Shown: positions 8,354 through 20,228, counted from the first letter of the stretch. The stretch: 64,000 nt of DNA from Alphaproteobacteria bacterium (GCA_005883305.1 VBAC01000001.1:682001-746000); one strand, 5' to 3'. Notes: generated from the letters alone by a model not told the origin. Numbers and translations: made by a program.

Positions 8354-9312
8354 ATGGACGAAACGCCGCACCTGACCCTGGCCGAGATCGAAGAGACCCG
8401 CGACATGATCGCGCCCTATGTCGTCCGCACGCCCGTGCACGACTGGCGCGGGCGGGAGATCGAGGGGCTGCTTCCGCCGGCAACTCGGGTCAACCTCAAG
8501 CTCGAGCTGTTCCAGCAGAGCGGCACGTTCAAGGCGCGCGGGGCGATTTCGAACATCCTGCGCCTCACGCCCGAGGAGCGGGCGCGAGGGATTTGCGCGG
8601 TCAGCGCGGGCAACCACGCGATCGCCGCCGCTTATGCCGCGAAGGCGGCCGGGACGAGCGCCAAGGTGGTGATGATGGGCTCGGCCAATCCGGCGCGGGT
8701 CGAGGCGTGCCGGGCGCTCGGCGCCGAGGTGGTCGTCGCGCCCGACGGCAAGACCGCGTTCGAGATGGTCGAGGCGATCGCTAAGGGCGAGGGCCGCGCC
8801 TTCATCCACCCGTTCGAGGGGCCGTACACCGCGCTCGGCACGGCGACTCTGGGGCTGGAGTGGCTCGAGCAGGTTCCCGATCTCGACGCCGCGATCATCG
8901 CCATCGGCGGCGGCGGGCTGGCCGGCGGCGCCTCGGCGGCGATTTCGGAGTCGAGCCGACCGGATCGGACACGATGACCCGCAGCTTCGCCCAAGGGTCG
9001 CCGATCGGCCACGCCGAGGTGAAGACGATCGCCGACAGCCTCGCGCCGCCTTTCGCCCTGCCCTACAGCTACGGCCTGTGCCGGGCGAATTTGGACGACA
9101 TCGTGCTGGTCGACGACGACTCGATGCGCGCGGCGATGGCCCTGCTGTTCCGCGAGATGAAGCTTGCGGTCGAGCCCGCCGCCGCGGCGGCGACGGCGGC
9201 GCTGCTGGGGCCATTACGCGAGCGGCTCGCGGGCAAGAAGGTCGGAGTCCTCGTTTGCGGCTCGAACATCGATTTCGACACGTTCGAAAGGCATATCCGG
9301 CAGGCGCCGTAG
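8354..9312 (+). pseudogene. Threonine dehydratase-like PLP enzyme, internal frameshifting deletion
   Basis: Two open frames together make one serine/threonine ammonia-lyase of fold type II. The first (8354-8977) holds the PLP lysine in SGTFKARGA (Lys60), the SAGNHA loop and the phosphate-binding GGGGLAGG. The second, one frame away, continues from about 8943 with FGVEPTGSDTMTR and runs to CGSNIDFDTF and the stop at 9312. Intact family members have roughly ten more residues between the GGASAAI and FGVEP segments. The frame change coincides with this missing stretch, so a deletion of around 30 bp not divisible by three is the simplest reading. The first frame ends at 8977 without the C-terminal third. 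Assembly error is possible but would need to remove several codons too. Confidence 0.8.
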
Positions 9313-9325
9313 GGCGGACGCCCGC

Positions 9326-11143
9326 TCAGGCGGGCTTGGGGCCGGGATCGATCCTGAGCCGGGCGAGGCGCTCCTCGACCGCGCTGATGATCATCTTTTG
9401 CATGCCGTCCTCTCGCGCGGCTCGGAGGTTCGCGAAGCGGATCGCCTCGGCGAGCGGCTCGGTGACGATCGAGAGGACCTCGCGCTCGTCCTTGTTGTAG
9501 CGGTTGCCGTCGCTGCGCGGGCCGATCAGAAGGACTCCGACGGGCCCGTCCACATCCTCCAGCGGAAGGCTCAGGGGAAAGCGCGGGTCGTCCTCGTCGA
9601 GCGCGCCCGGTTCCTCCAGCCTTTCCGGATCCTCGACGTCGCGCGCGGCGACCAGATCGCGGCCCGTCGGGGTCAGCGCGAGGATCGCGGCGCTGTCGGC
9701 GTGGACGCTCTCGGCGACGATCGCCAGCGCGCGCATCCCCATCTCCGCCGCAGTCTCGGTGTTGCGCCACACGGCGAGGCGCGCGGCGAGCCCGCGAAGC
9801 TTGTCGGCGTCCTTGCCGAAATGGCGCCTGGTCCAGCCGAGCACGACGTTCTGGGTCGGCGCGAACACTCCGGCGGCGAGCATCGCGCTCATCGTCGTCG
9901 CCACGGTGGCGTTCTCCTCGCCCATCATCCGGGCGACCAGCTCCTTGACCAAATCCGTGCTCGCCGCCCAGACGATGCCGACGATCACCGTGACGATGGC
10001 GTAGGCGGCGGAGCGGCTGATCACCGTGTCCGCCTCCCACAGGCGGAAGCGGATCAGCGAGATCATGACGCCCAGCGGCATCAAAGCGAAGCCGAGGCTG
10101 AAGATGCACACGGTGACGAGGTTGAGCGCGGAGCGGGCCGGCGAGGCGTCCGGCGGCAATATCGCGACGAGGATCATCGCCACGCCGATCAGGAGGAGGC
10201 CGGCGGCGAAGCCGAAGGCGGCCCATTTGATCTGCTGGCGCTCGATCCCAGGCTCGAGCCGCCTGTAGCGCAGCGGCATGGCGAGCAGCAGCGCCAGCGG
10301 GATGAGCAGGCCGGCCACGATCTGCAGGCCTTCGTTGACGCCCGGCAGGGAGACGAGCACGGCGAGCGGCAGGGCGGCCAGCGGAATCCAGCGCAGCCAG
10401 CCGGGCATGAATCGGCCGTCGGGAAAGGCTGCGAGCGCGACCACCAGAAGATACCACCAGGCGCTGGAGAGGACGTCGTTCAGCGCCGTCAGCCCGATTG
10501 CCATCCACATCAAAAGCGGCGGATCGATCGTCGCCGCCATGCCGAGGAAGGCGAAGGACATCAGCATCGCCACCGGATCGCGCGGCCGGCGGATGAACAG
10601 CATCACGGCGCAGGCGAGCAAGGTGACGCAGCCGAGCGCGGAGAAGAGGAATCGAATCGCCATCCGCGTGTCGCGCGGGATCGGCTGGCGCGCCGCCTCC
10701 TGGCGGACGTGGATCGGCGAGCGGGTGAGATCATAGTCCGCGACGCGGCCCTCGGGAGACTGGATCCGCACGCGGACGACCGGCCCCGGAGCGGCGCGGA
10801 TGATGTCGGCGAGGGCGTCCACCCTGATGCCGGCGGGAACCGGGCGGCCCTCGACGGCGAGAATCCGGCTGCCCTCCTTGATGCCCTGCCGCGCGCTCTC
10901 GTCGCCGACCGGGGCTCCGAGCGTGACCGATCCGTCATATTCGATCTGGTCGCTGAGCCCGAGATCCTCGAACACCGGGTTGGTCTCGTAGGTGTCGTGG
11001 AGCACGTAGCCCGCGCCCGCGACGTCGGCGAGGACGGCGAAGGCGAAGGTCAGCAGCCAGAGCGGGCGAACCCAGGCGCTCCAGCGGTCGGGAATCGCCG
11101 ACAGCCGCGCCGGGATCGATCCGGACTTTGTCTGGCCGTGCAT
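9326..11143 (-). CDS. Polytopic membrane protein with PDZ-like and GAF domains
   Basis: The 605-residue protein begins with one membrane helix (LWLLTFAFAVLADVAGAG). A periplasmic PDZ-like segment of about 130 residues follows (GIKEGSRILAVEGRPV). Then come about eight hydrophobic segments (residues about 160-400), and a C-terminal cytoplasmic GAF-like domain (about 420-590; AAEMGMRALAIVAESVHADSA onward). The segment RFRLWEADTVISRSAAYAIV resembles the stalk of polytopic sensor histidine kinases, but no DHp or HATPase domain follows. ATG 11143 is preferred because GGGGGAA lies upstream; a 25-residue longer frame has no such support. It may be a kinase-less sensor or partner protein. The next gene upstream is divergent, so it is probably monocistronic. 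Confidence 0.65.
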   Translation of the reverse strand: MHGQTKSGSIPARLSAIPDRWSAWVRPLWLLTFAFAVLADVAGAGYVLHDTYETNPVFEDLGLSDQIEYDGSVTLGAPVGDESARQGIKEGSRILAVEGRPVPAGIRVDALADIIRAAPGPVVRVRIQSPEGRVADYDLTRSPIHVRQEAARQPIPRDTRMAIRFLFSALGCVTLLACAVMLFIRRPRDPVAMLMSFAFLGMAATIDPPLLMWMAIGLTALNDVLSSAWWYLLVVALAAFPDGRFMPGWLRWIPLAALPLAVLVSLPGVNEGLQIVAGLLIPLALLLAMPLRYRRLEPGIERQQIKWAAFGFAAGLLLIGVAMILVAILPPDASPARSALNLVTVCIFSLGFALMPLGVMISLIRFRLWEADTVISRSAAYAIVTVIVGIVWAASTDLVKELVARMMGEENATVATTMSAMLAAGVFAPTQNVVLGWTRRHFGKDADKLRGLAARLAVWRNTETAAEMGMRALAIVAESVHADSAAILALTPTGRDLVAARDVEDPERLEEPGALDEDDPRFPLSLPLEDVDGPVGVLLIGPRSDGNRYNKDEREVLSIVTEPLAEAIRFANLRAAREDGMQKMIISAVEERLARLRIDPGPKPA

Positions 11144-11280
11144 CCGGCGCCATTCCCCCGCTTTGAAATGTCGGCCAAGTTTAGCAAATCGAACGGGATT
11201 CGCCACTCCTTGCGGCACGGGCGGCCCGGCTCCTCGCCTCTTCGTAGGCCGGAGCCCCGTTCGGTGCTATAGGGCCTGCG

Positions 11281-11604
11281 ATGAGCAACACGGCGAAGCC
11301 TTCGCCCGCGCCGCAATCCGGCGATGAGGAGATCAGCGTCCGGCTCGCCTTCGAATCCGCGGGTGCGAACGATATCGATCAGTGGGTGCAATGGCTTGCC
11401 GGCGCCGGCCTGTCGGTCCTCGGATCGAGCCATCGCGGGATCGACCTTCGCGGCACGGTGGCGAAGATCGAATCGGCGCTGAAGACCAAGATCGACCTCA
11501 GCCAGGGCGCGCTGCCCTCGATCGGCGACATCGGCCGCAAGGTGGGATCGGCGAAGGGCAGCCCGGTCGCCTACGTGCCGCAAAAGCCCCATCACTTTCC
11601 CTGA
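11281..11604 (+). CDS. Small propeptide-like protein upstream of a subtilase
   Basis: The 107-residue protein has no signal peptide or membrane segment. Residues about 15-70 (ISVRLAFESAGANDIDQWV, then WLAGAGLSVLG and LRGTVAKIESALKTKIDL) look like the activation domains of subtilase-type (S8/S53) proteases. Those typically show a helix ending in WL..GL.V, then a strand and GTVAQVEAAFGT. The C-terminus is Gly/Pro/His rich. It ends 35 bp before the S8 protease gene on the same strand, so they are probably co-transcribed. A free-standing propeptide acting as chaperone or inhibitor in trans is inferred from this resemblance and position; I do not recognise a named family. Confidence 0.6.
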   Translation: MSNTAKPSPAPQSGDEEISVRLAFESAGANDIDQWVQWLAGAGLSVLGSSHRGIDLRGTVAKIESALKTKIDLSQGALPSIGDIGRKVGSAKGSPVAYVPQKPHHFP

Positions 11605-11639
11605 ACGCAATTTCGCGGAGCGCATTGGAGGCAAAAATC

Positions 11640-13025
11640 ATGTCGGTCACCGTCAGGTTCGTCCCGAAGAGCCGCGATCGCAGCACGCCCTTGGGGCTGC
11701 TGGCCGCTCTTTCCCCGGAATCGGCGGCGCTGATCGTCAAGCCGACCAGGCCGAACATGATCGAGGCGCAAAGCCGGCTGGCGAGCGGCGGGGTCCAGAC
11801 CATTCCATCCGAGCTCAACCGCTTTTCGGCCGAGCTCACGCCCGAGGATTTCATGCAGCTGTTCGCGTCGCCCGTGGCGGATTCGGTCGCCTCGATGGTC
11901 GAGGCGAGCGTCGGGGAGCCGGAGCCGCTGATGGTCAAGCGCGGCTCCGCGCTGCCGGTGCCGCCGGCGCTCGCCGACGTGATCGACTTCGCCTACGTGC
12001 CGCAGGAGATCGAATATCACGCGACGCTGGCGATCCCGCCGCTCGTCCCGATCTATCACCTGCGCGTCGGCGACGTGGCGCTGGCGCTCAACGCGCCGCG
12101 CTGCCACGCCCAGGGGTGGACCGGCCAGGGCGTCAAGGTGGCGATGACCGACACCGGATTCTGGCCGCATCCCTATTTCGTCCGCAACGGCTTCAACCTG
12201 ATGCCGACCCAATCGGCCGGATCGGGGCCCGCCGATGTCGATACCAGCGGCCACGGCACCGGCGAATCGGCGAACATCTTCGCGATGGCGCCGCGCTGCA
12301 CGGTGTTCGGCGTAAAGCACGGCAACAGCGCGGCCGGCTCGCTCGAGGCGGCGATCGCGCTCAAGCCGCAGATCATCACCAATTCCTGGGGCTGGAGCAT
12401 CGACAAGCAGAGCCGCGACGCGTTCAAGGCGGCGCCCTACGACATCGCCTATGCCGAGATGGTCGATCTGGAAAGCGTGATCGGCCAGGCGGTCGATGCC
12501 GGCATCTGCGTGATCTTTTCCGCCGGCAACGGCCATTTCTCCTTCCCCGGGGCGCTCCCCAAGGTGATCTCGGCCGGCGGCGTGACGGTCAACGAGGACG
12601 GCAGCCTGGAAGCCTCGAGCTATGCCAGCAGCTTCGCCAGCAAGCTTTATCCGGGCCGGGCGGCGCCGGACATTTGCGGCATCGTCGGGCGCTCGATGAC
12701 GGCGCCGATGGCGGGGCACATCATGCTTCCCGTGCCCCCGACCAGCGAACTCGACGGCGAGAATTTCGGCGCCGCGCCCAAGGGCGCCGGATGGGGCGTC
12801 TTTTCCGGCACCTCGGCGGCGGCGCCCCAGGTGGCCGGGCTGGTCGCCTTGATGAAGCAGATCAAGCCGGGGCTGGCGCCCGATCAGATCCGATCGGTGC
12901 TGACCGCGACCGCCACCGACATCGTCAAGGGCACGACCGCGCACAACAAGAAGGCCAAGGCGGGCCCCGATCTCGCCACCGGCGCCGGGCTGGTCGACGC
13001 GATGAAGGCGTGCGGGTACATCTGA
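11640..13025 (+). CDS. Subtilisin-like S8 serine peptidase
   Basis: The 461-residue protein has a complete S8 triad: Asp171 (VAMTDTGFWPHP), His205 (TSGHGTGESANIFAMAP) and Ser392 (SGTSAAAPQVAGLVALM), with oxyanion Asn297 (FSAGNGHFSFPGA). An N-terminal region of about 150 residues precedes the catalytic domain and does not look like a standard I9 propeptide. No signal peptide is visible, so the enzyme may be cytoplasmic or exported by a non-Sec route. ATG 11640 follows TTGGAGGC at good spacing; earlier in-frame codons overlap the upstream gene. It pairs with the small propeptide-like protein 35 bp upstream. The substrate is unknown. Confidence 0.88.
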   Translation: MSVTVRFVPKSRDRSTPLGLLAALSPESAALIVKPTRPNMIEAQSRLASGGVQTIPSELNRFSAELTPEDFMQLFASPVADSVASMVEASVGEPEPLMVKRGSALPVPPALADVIDFAYVPQEIEYHATLAIPPLVPIYHLRVGDVALALNAPRCHAQGWTGQGVKVAMTDTGFWPHPYFVRNGFNLMPTQSAGSGPADVDTSGHGTGESANIFAMAPRCTVFGVKHGNSAAGSLEAAIALKPQIITNSWGWSIDKQSRDAFKAAPYDIAYAEMVDLESVIGQAVDAGICVIFSAGNGHFSFPGALPKVISAGGVTVNEDGSLEASSYASSFASKLYPGRAAPDICGIVGRSMTAPMAGHIMLPVPPTSELDGENFGAAPKGAGWGVFSGTSAAAPQVAGLVALMKQIKPGLAPDQIRSVLTATATDIVKGTTAHNKKAKAGPDLATGAGLVDAMKACGYI

Positions 13026-13070
13026 GCCGCGAGCATCGCCTCGTCGTGCGGCCGATGGCCGTGACGGCCC

Positions 13071-14285
13071 TCAGGCGGCCCAGCGCATCTCCAGCCGGTC
13101 CCAGATTTCGACGAGGGCCCGGGCGAGGTCGAGCATCATCTGTTCGCTATGGGCGGGGCCGGGGGTGAAGCGCAGCCGCTCCGTCCCGCGCGGAACCGTG
13201 GGATAGTTTATCGGCTGAACGTAGATGCCGTATTCGGCGAGCAGGATGTCGCTGATCTTCTTGGTCTTGACCGGATCGCCGACCAGCAGCGGCACGATGT
13301 GCGTCACCGAGGGCATGACCGGAAGGCGGGCCGCGGCGAAGACGTCCTTGAGCCGCGCGGCGCGCGCCTGCTGCGCCTCGCGCTCGGCGCTCGACGCCTT
13401 GAGGTGGCGGACGCTCGCCAGCGCGCCGGCGACGAGCACCGGGGAGAGCGAGGTGGTGAAGATGAAGCCGGGCGCGTAGCTGCGCACGACGTCGACGATG
13501 TTGCGGTCGGCCGCGATATAGCCGCCCATCACGCCGAACGCCTTGCCGAGCGTTCCTTCGATGATCGTCAGGCGGTGGGCGAGGCCCTCGCGCTCGGAAA
13601 TGCCGCCGCCCCGCGCGCCGTACATGCCGACCGCATGGACCTCGTCGAGATAGGTCAGCGCCTCGTATTTGTCGGCGAGGTCGCAGATCTCGGCGATCGG
13701 CGCCACGTCGCCGTCCATCGAATAGACGCTCTCGAACGCGATCAGCTTGGGCGCGTCGGCGGGCGCGGCGGCGAGCAGCTCCTCGAGATGGGCGAGGTCG
13801 TTATGGCGGAAGACCTGCTTCTCGCAGCCCGAATTGCGGATTCCGGCGATCATCGAGGCGTGGTTGAGGGCGTCGGAAAAGACGATGCAGCCCGGCAGCA
13901 GCTTGCCGATCGTCGCCAGGGTCGCCTCGTTCGAGATGTAGCCCGAGGTGAAGAGAAGCGCGGCTTCCTTGCCGTGGAGGTCGGCGAGCTCGGCCTCGAG
14001 CTCGATATGATAATGGCTGTTGCCGGAGATGTTGCGCGTGCCGCCCGAGCCCGCGCCGACGTCGTGAAGCGCTTCCTCCATCGCCGCGATCACGTCGGCG
14101 TGCTGGCCCATGGCGAGATAGTCGTTCGAGCACCACACGGTGATCGGCTTCGGCCCGTTATGGCCGGCGAAGCAGCGGGCGTTGGGGAAGGAGCCCTTGT
14201 TGCGCAGGATGTCGATGAACACGCGGTAGCGGCCCTCGGCGTGAAGCCGCTCGATCGCCTCCGCGAAGATACGCTGATAGTCCAA
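13071..14285 (-). CDS. hemA: 5-aminolevulinate synthase (C4 pathway)
   Basis: The 404-residue PLP enzyme condenses glycine with succinyl-CoA to 5-aminolevulinate, the first step of tetrapyrrole synthesis in alphaproteobacteria. The cofactor lysine is Lys248 in [14 protein letters not shown], the same number as in Rhodobacter ALAS. Other marks are the N-terminal [19 protein letters not shown], and [11 protein letters not shown] with the PLP-binding Asp. Length is normal. It is transcribed away from murI's end on the same strand with an 83-bp gap; no regulatory element was recognised. Confidence 0.97.
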   Translation of the reverse strand: MDYQRIFAEAIERLHAEGRYRVFIDILRNKGSFPNARCFAGHNGPKPITVWCSNDYLAMGQHADVIAAMEEALHDVGAGSGGTRNISGNSHYHIELEAELADLHGKEAALLFTSGYISNEATLATIGKLLPGCIVFSDALNHASMIAGIRNSGCEKQVFRHNDLAHLEELLAAAPADAPKLIAFESVYSMDGDVAPIAEICDLADKYEALTYLDEVHAVGMYGARGGGISEREGLAHRLTIIEGTLGKAFGVMGGYIAADRNIVDVVRSYAPGFIFTTSLSPVLVAGALASVRHLKASSAEREAQQARAARLKDVFAAARLPVMPSVTHIVPLLVGDPVKTKKISDILLAEYGIYVQPINYPTVPRGTERLRFTPGPAHSEQMMLDLARALVEIWDRLEMRWAA

Positions 14286-14368
14286 GATTCGCTTCCCCGG
14301 CTCTGCCGGCCTCCAATAGCGGATCGGGGCCCTTTAAGGCCAGCGTGAAATGCCCGCAACCGCTCCGG

Positions 14369-15154
14369 TCAGAGCCGTTCGATTCGGGCAAGCCCGTAGC
14401 CGGCGAGGCCGCGGCGATAGACCTCTCCGCCCGGGCCGGTGAACACGGCTACGTCCCCCGCCGGAAGGCCGTCGCAGGCGAAATCGCGCGCCAGCCACCG
14501 GGCGCGGCGGGCGATTCCCCGATTGCCGTCGACGAAGGCGATCGGGCGCGGCGCGGCGGCGAGGAGCTCCTCGCGGACGAGCGGAAAATGGGTGCAGGCG
14601 AGGACCACCGTGTCGATCCTGTCCCCGCCCGGCAGCGAGAGCAGGCCGCCCAGGATCCGGGCGTAAGCGGAGGGATCGCCGGCTTCGCCGCGAAGCTTCG
14701 CTTCGGCCAGCTCGACCAGCTCGGCCGATCCGTGGCGGACGACCGCGCAGTCGGCGGCGAACTCGGCCGCCAGCCGGTCGACATAAGGCTGGACGATCGT
14801 CGCCTCGGTGCCGAGCACGCCGATCGCCCGGGTCTTCGACAGCGCGGCGGCCGGCTTGATCGCCGGCACCGTTCCGACCACCGGAAGGTCGAGCGCCGCG
14901 CGAACCGCTTCGAGCGCGATGGTCGAGGCGGTGTTGCAGGCGATGACGATCAAAGCCGGATCGTAGTGTTCGGCGAGGCGGCCGAGCAATCCGGGCAGGC
15001 GCTCGGCGATCTGTGTCGGGCTCTTGGTGCCGTAGGGAAAGCCGGCGCTGTCGGCTGCGTAGACGATCGGCGCCGAAGGGAGCGCCTTGCGGATCTCGGC
15101 AAGCACGGAAAGCCCGCCGACCCCTGAATCGAAAATGAGCAAGGGGCCGGCCAT
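14369..15154 (-). CDS. murI: Glutamate racemase
   Basis: The 261-residue enzyme interconverts L- and D-glutamate for peptidoglycan. The two catalytic cysteines are visible: Cys73 in VIACNTAS and Cys187 in VLACTHFPLV. The N-terminal FDSGVGGLSVL and YAADSAGFPYG motifs complete the family signature. Length is normal. It reads in the same direction as hemA. A 101-bp hairpin repeat lies about 40 bp upstream of the start. Confidence 0.96.
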   Translation of the reverse strand: MAGPLLIFDSGVGGLSVLAEIRKALPSAPIVYAADSAGFPYGTKSPTQIAERLPGLLGRLAEHYDPALIVIACNTASTIALEAVRAALDLPVVGTVPAIKPAAALSKTRAIGVLGTEATIVQPYVDRLAAEFAADCAVVRHGSAELVELAEAKLRGEAGDPSAYARILGGLLSLPGGDRIDTVVLACTHFPLVREELLAAAPRPIAFVDGNRGIARRARWLARDFACDGLPAGDVAVFTGPGGEVYRRGLAGYGLARIERL

Positions 15155-15194
15155 GGGGGCCGTGTAGCGGGAAAAGCATCCGTTTCAACTTCTC

Positions 15195-15295
15195 CGCTCA
15201 TCCTGAGGAGGGACTGAGCTTGGCGAAGGCCCGTCTCGAAGGACCGTCCTTCGAGACGCCGTTTCGACAGGCTCAACGGCTCCTCAGGATGAGCG
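15195..15295. repeat. 101-bp hairpin repeat, copy 1
   Basis: The ends CGCTCATCCTGAGGAG and CTCCTCAGGATGAGCG are perfect 16-bp inverted repeats. The centre holds a second perfect dyad, CGTCTCGAAGGAC and GTCCTTCGAGACG, separated by one base. An identical copy in the same orientation lies at 51965-52065. There is no coding potential for a transposase, so it is a REP/MITE-like element. Confidence 0.95.
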
Positions 15296-15391
15296 GATTA
15301 TCTCACGCCGTCGGGCGAAAGGGGCGAACTGCCTTGACGCAATTTGTTGCGGCCCCGCCGCGGCTTGCGCTAGCTTGGCGCCCAAGGGGGG

Positions 15392-16012
15392 ATGTTCGTG
15401 ACCGCCGAAATCTACGTGCCGCCTTTGCTTTGCCTGGCTCTCGGCTACGCGCTCGGATCGGTCCCGTTCGGCCTGCTGCTGACTCGCGCCGCCGGCCTCG
15501 GCGACGTGCGCGCGATCGGCTCCGGCAATATCGGCGCGACCAACGTGCTTCGCACCGGCCGCAAGGGCCTCGCCGCGGCGACCCTGCTGCTCGACGCGGC
15601 CAAGGGAGCGGCGGCGGTGCTGGCCGCCGCCTGGCTGTGGCCCGATCAGCCGCAATTCCCCGCCATCGCGGCGATCGGCGCCTTCCTCGGGCACCTCTAC
15701 CCCGTCTGGCTGCGCTTCCTGGGCGGCAAGGGCGTGGCGACGCTGATGGGGATCGTCGCCGCTTTGCACTGGCCGTGCGGCGTGGTCGTCGCCCTGGTCT
15801 GGCTCGCCGCCTTCGCGCTCGCCCGCTATTCGTCGCTCGCCGGCATGGCCGCGGCGATCGCGGCGCCGGTCTCGGCGGTGGCGACGGGCCGGTTCGACCT
15901 TGCCTTGACCTTCCTCGGCTTCGCCGCGCTGATCCTGTGGAAGCACCGCGCGAACATCGCGCGCCTCGCCGCGGGCACCGAGCCGCGGGTCGGCGCCAGG
16001 GCCGACGCCTGA
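15392..16012 (+). CDS. plsY: Glycerol-3-phosphate acyltransferase PlsY
   Basis: The 206-residue inner-membrane enzyme uses acyl-phosphate to acylate glycerol-3-phosphate at position 1, starting phospholipid synthesis. It has about five hydrophobic segments and the conserved PlsY motifs: [26 protein letters not shown], and [19 protein letters not shown]. Length is typical. The dprA start directly abuts its stop codon, so the two genes are likely one operon, an arrangement seen in other alphaproteobacteria. Confidence 0.95.
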   Translation: MFVTAEIYVPPLLCLALGYALGSVPFGLLLTRAAGLGDVRAIGSGNIGATNVLRTGRKGLAAATLLLDAAKGAAAVLAAAWLWPDQPQFPAIAAIGAFLGHLYPVWLRFLGGKGVATLMGIVAALHWPCGVVVALVWLAAFALARYSSLAGMAAAIAAPVSAVATGRFDLALTFLGFAALILWKHRANIARLAAGTEPRVGARADA

Positions 16013-17101
16013 ATGGGAGCGCCGGCCGACCAGGTCGCGCGGCTGCGCCTGATTCGCTCCGAGAATATCGGCCCCGTCACCTATTTCCAGCTGCTCGCGC
16101 GGTTCGGCTCGGCGCAGTCGGCGATCGACGCGATCCCCGATCTCGCCGCGCGCGGCGGCGGGCGCGCGCCGAGGCTCGCCGCCAGAGCGGAGATCGAGCG
16201 CGAGATGGAGCGGGTGGAGCGGCTGGGCGCGCGCTACCTTTTCCTCGGCCAAGGCGGTTATCCGGCCTTGCTCGCCGAGCTGGAGACGGCGCCCCCCGCC
16301 CTCGTCGCCAAGGGGGACACGGCGCTGCTCGACAGGATGGCCATCGCCGTGGTCGGCGCGCGCAACGCCTCGGCGGCCGCGTGCCGCTTCGCCCGCCAGC
16401 TCGCTTTCGATCTCGGCGCCGCCGGCGCGGTAATCGTCTCGGGGCTGGCGCGCGGGATCGATTCGGCGGCGCACGACGGCGCGCTCGACAGCGGCACCGT
16501 CGCGGTCATCGCCGGCGGAATCGACGTCGTCTATCCGCCCGAAAACGCGGCGCGCCAGGAAGCCATCGCCGAGCGCGGCCTTCTCCTCGCCGAGCAGCCG
16601 CCCGGCACCGAGCCGCGCGCCCGCCATTTCCCCTACCGCAACCGGATCATCGCCGGGCTTGCGCACGGAACGGTGGTGGTCGAGGCCGCGCCCAAGTCAG
16701 GCTCGCTGATCACCGCCCGGCTCGCCGCGGAGGCGGGGCGCGAGGTGATGGCCGTGCCCGGCTCGCCGCTCGATCCCCGGGCGCAGGGCTGCAACCAGCT
16801 GATCCGCGAAGGCGCGACCCTGGTTCAGAACGCCGCGGATGTGCTCGAGGCGGTCAATCCGATGAGTGTCCGGCCGCTGCGCCAGCCCGATCGCGATTTT
16901 GCCGCCGCGGGTCCCGGTCCCGACGCCGACCAGACCGCGCGCCGCGCCGTCTCCGGCCTGCTGGGACCGACCCCGGTCCTCATCGACGAACTGGTCCGCC
17001 AGTCGGCGCTTCCGCCCGCGACGGTCCAGACCGTTCTGCTCGAGCTCGAGCTGGCGGGCCGGCTGGAGCGCCACGCCGGAGGCCGTGTGAGCCTCGCCTG
17101 A
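16013..17101 (+). CDS. dprA: DNA-processing protein DprA
   Basis: The 362-residue protein protects incoming single-stranded DNA and loads RecA during transformation. It has an N-terminal helical region, then the extended Rossmann core with VVGARNASAAACRFAR, IVSGLARGIDSAAHDGAL, and GGIDVVYPPEN, followed by FPYRNRIIAGL and the substrate-binding GSLITARLA. The last 65 residues form a winged-helix domain (SGLLGPTPVLIDELVRQS). ATG 16013 immediately follows the plsY stop. With comM at 42.5 kb this is a second competence-type gene in the window, though both are widespread. Confidence 0.95.
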   Translation: MGAPADQVARLRLIRSENIGPVTYFQLLARFGSAQSAIDAIPDLAARGGGRAPRLAARAEIEREMERVERLGARYLFLGQGGYPALLAELETAPPALVAKGDTALLDRMAIAVVGARNASAAACRFARQLAFDLGAAGAVIVSGLARGIDSAAHDGALDSGTVAVIAGGIDVVYPPENAARQEAIAERGLLLAEQPPGTEPRARHFPYRNRIIAGLAHGTVVVEAAPKSGSLITARLAAEAGREVMAVPGSPLDPRAQGCNQLIREGATLVQNAADVLEAVNPMSVRPLRQPDRDFAAAGPGPDADQTARRAVSGLLGPTPVLIDELVRQSALPPATVQTVLLELELAGRLERHAGGRVSLA

Positions 17102-17128
17102 GGCGCCGCCCGCTCCAGCCTCCAGCTG

Positions 17129-17593
17129 CTAGGGCGTTCTCGCCGCCGACGCGGCGGTCCTGTTCATATCCTCAAGCGTGAGCGCCAGGCGCGATCCCCA
17201 ATCGCCTTCCATCTGCTGATTGAGGGCGCTCCACTTGCGGGAGATTTCGGCGATCGCGGCCGAAGTGGGCGGATCCGGCAGCTCGAAATGAACCTCGTTG
17301 TAGAGGGCGAAGAGCGCCGTCCTCTTGCGATAATACCAATTGGCGCGGTCCTGGAGCTTCAGCCTGCCGACCACGATCGCGCACATGGCCGGAATCAAGG
17401 CCAACACGCCGACAATGACGCTATCGACCTGCAGGAACGCGAGGATTCCCGCCATCACGCTGGCGCCGCTGCCGATCAGGGCGAGCGAGAAGGTGGCCAG
17501 ATAATTGCGCCTTCCGGCGCTGCCGAGAACGTGGATCGCCTTATCCAGGTCGACGGCGAGCCTGTCGCGGCGTTCCTCGGCTTCCTTGGACAT
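17129..17593 (-). CDS. Two-TM membrane protein, SLATT-like
   Basis: The 154-residue protein has a charged N-terminus, two adjacent hydrophobic segments (residues about 30-48 and 52-70, NYLATFSLALIGSGASVMAG and VIVGVLALIPAMCAIVVG), then a charged helical tail containing RANWYYRKRTALFALYNEVHFE. A two-helix membrane unit followed by a WYxxR-type helix resembles SLATT/DUF4231 pore-like domains, which often act with nucleotide-signal defence systems. No cyclase or SLOG gene is adjacent, so this is only a resemblance. ATG 17593 follows GGGAGGGG; an open frame upstream to 17791 overlaps topA and is not needed. Confidence 0.6.
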   Translation of the reverse strand: MSKEAEERRDRLAVDLDKAIHVLGSAGRRNYLATFSLALIGSGASVMAGILAFLQVDSVIVGVLALIPAMCAIVVGRLKLQDRANWYYRKRTALFALYNEVHFELPDPPTSAAIAEISRKWSALNQQMEGDWGSRLALTLEDMNRTAASAARTP

Positions 17594-17697
17594 GTTTTCC
17601 CCTCCCGGCCCTTCTTCATAATCCAGTTGCGGGCCGAGAGCCAACCTCGCGCGGCGGGGGACGGGCCTTGACGCGCTCAACCGCCGCTTCCCATCCT

Positions 17698-17709
17698 CGT
17701 ACGCGTACG
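17698..17709. promoter_or_regulatory. 12-bp palindrome upstream of topA
   Basis: CGTACGCGTACG is a perfect palindrome ending 20 bp before the topA start, followed by CGTAAGGAA that includes the probable ribosome-binding AAGGA. Its position would place it in the leader of topA. A protein-binding or supercoiling-responsive role is a guess. Confidence 0.3.
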
Positions 17710-17729
17710 CGTAAGGAACAAGAAACCCC

Positions 17730-20224
<2,495 letters not shown>

Positions 20225-20228
<4 letters not shown>

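Noticed and set aside
6519-8375. 618-residue plus-strand open frame
   Set aside because: It is antisense to paaZ with no plausible domain.
15195-15295. Repeat considered as an insertion sequence
   Set aside because: At 101 bp it has no transposase frame; it is a REP/MITE-like element.
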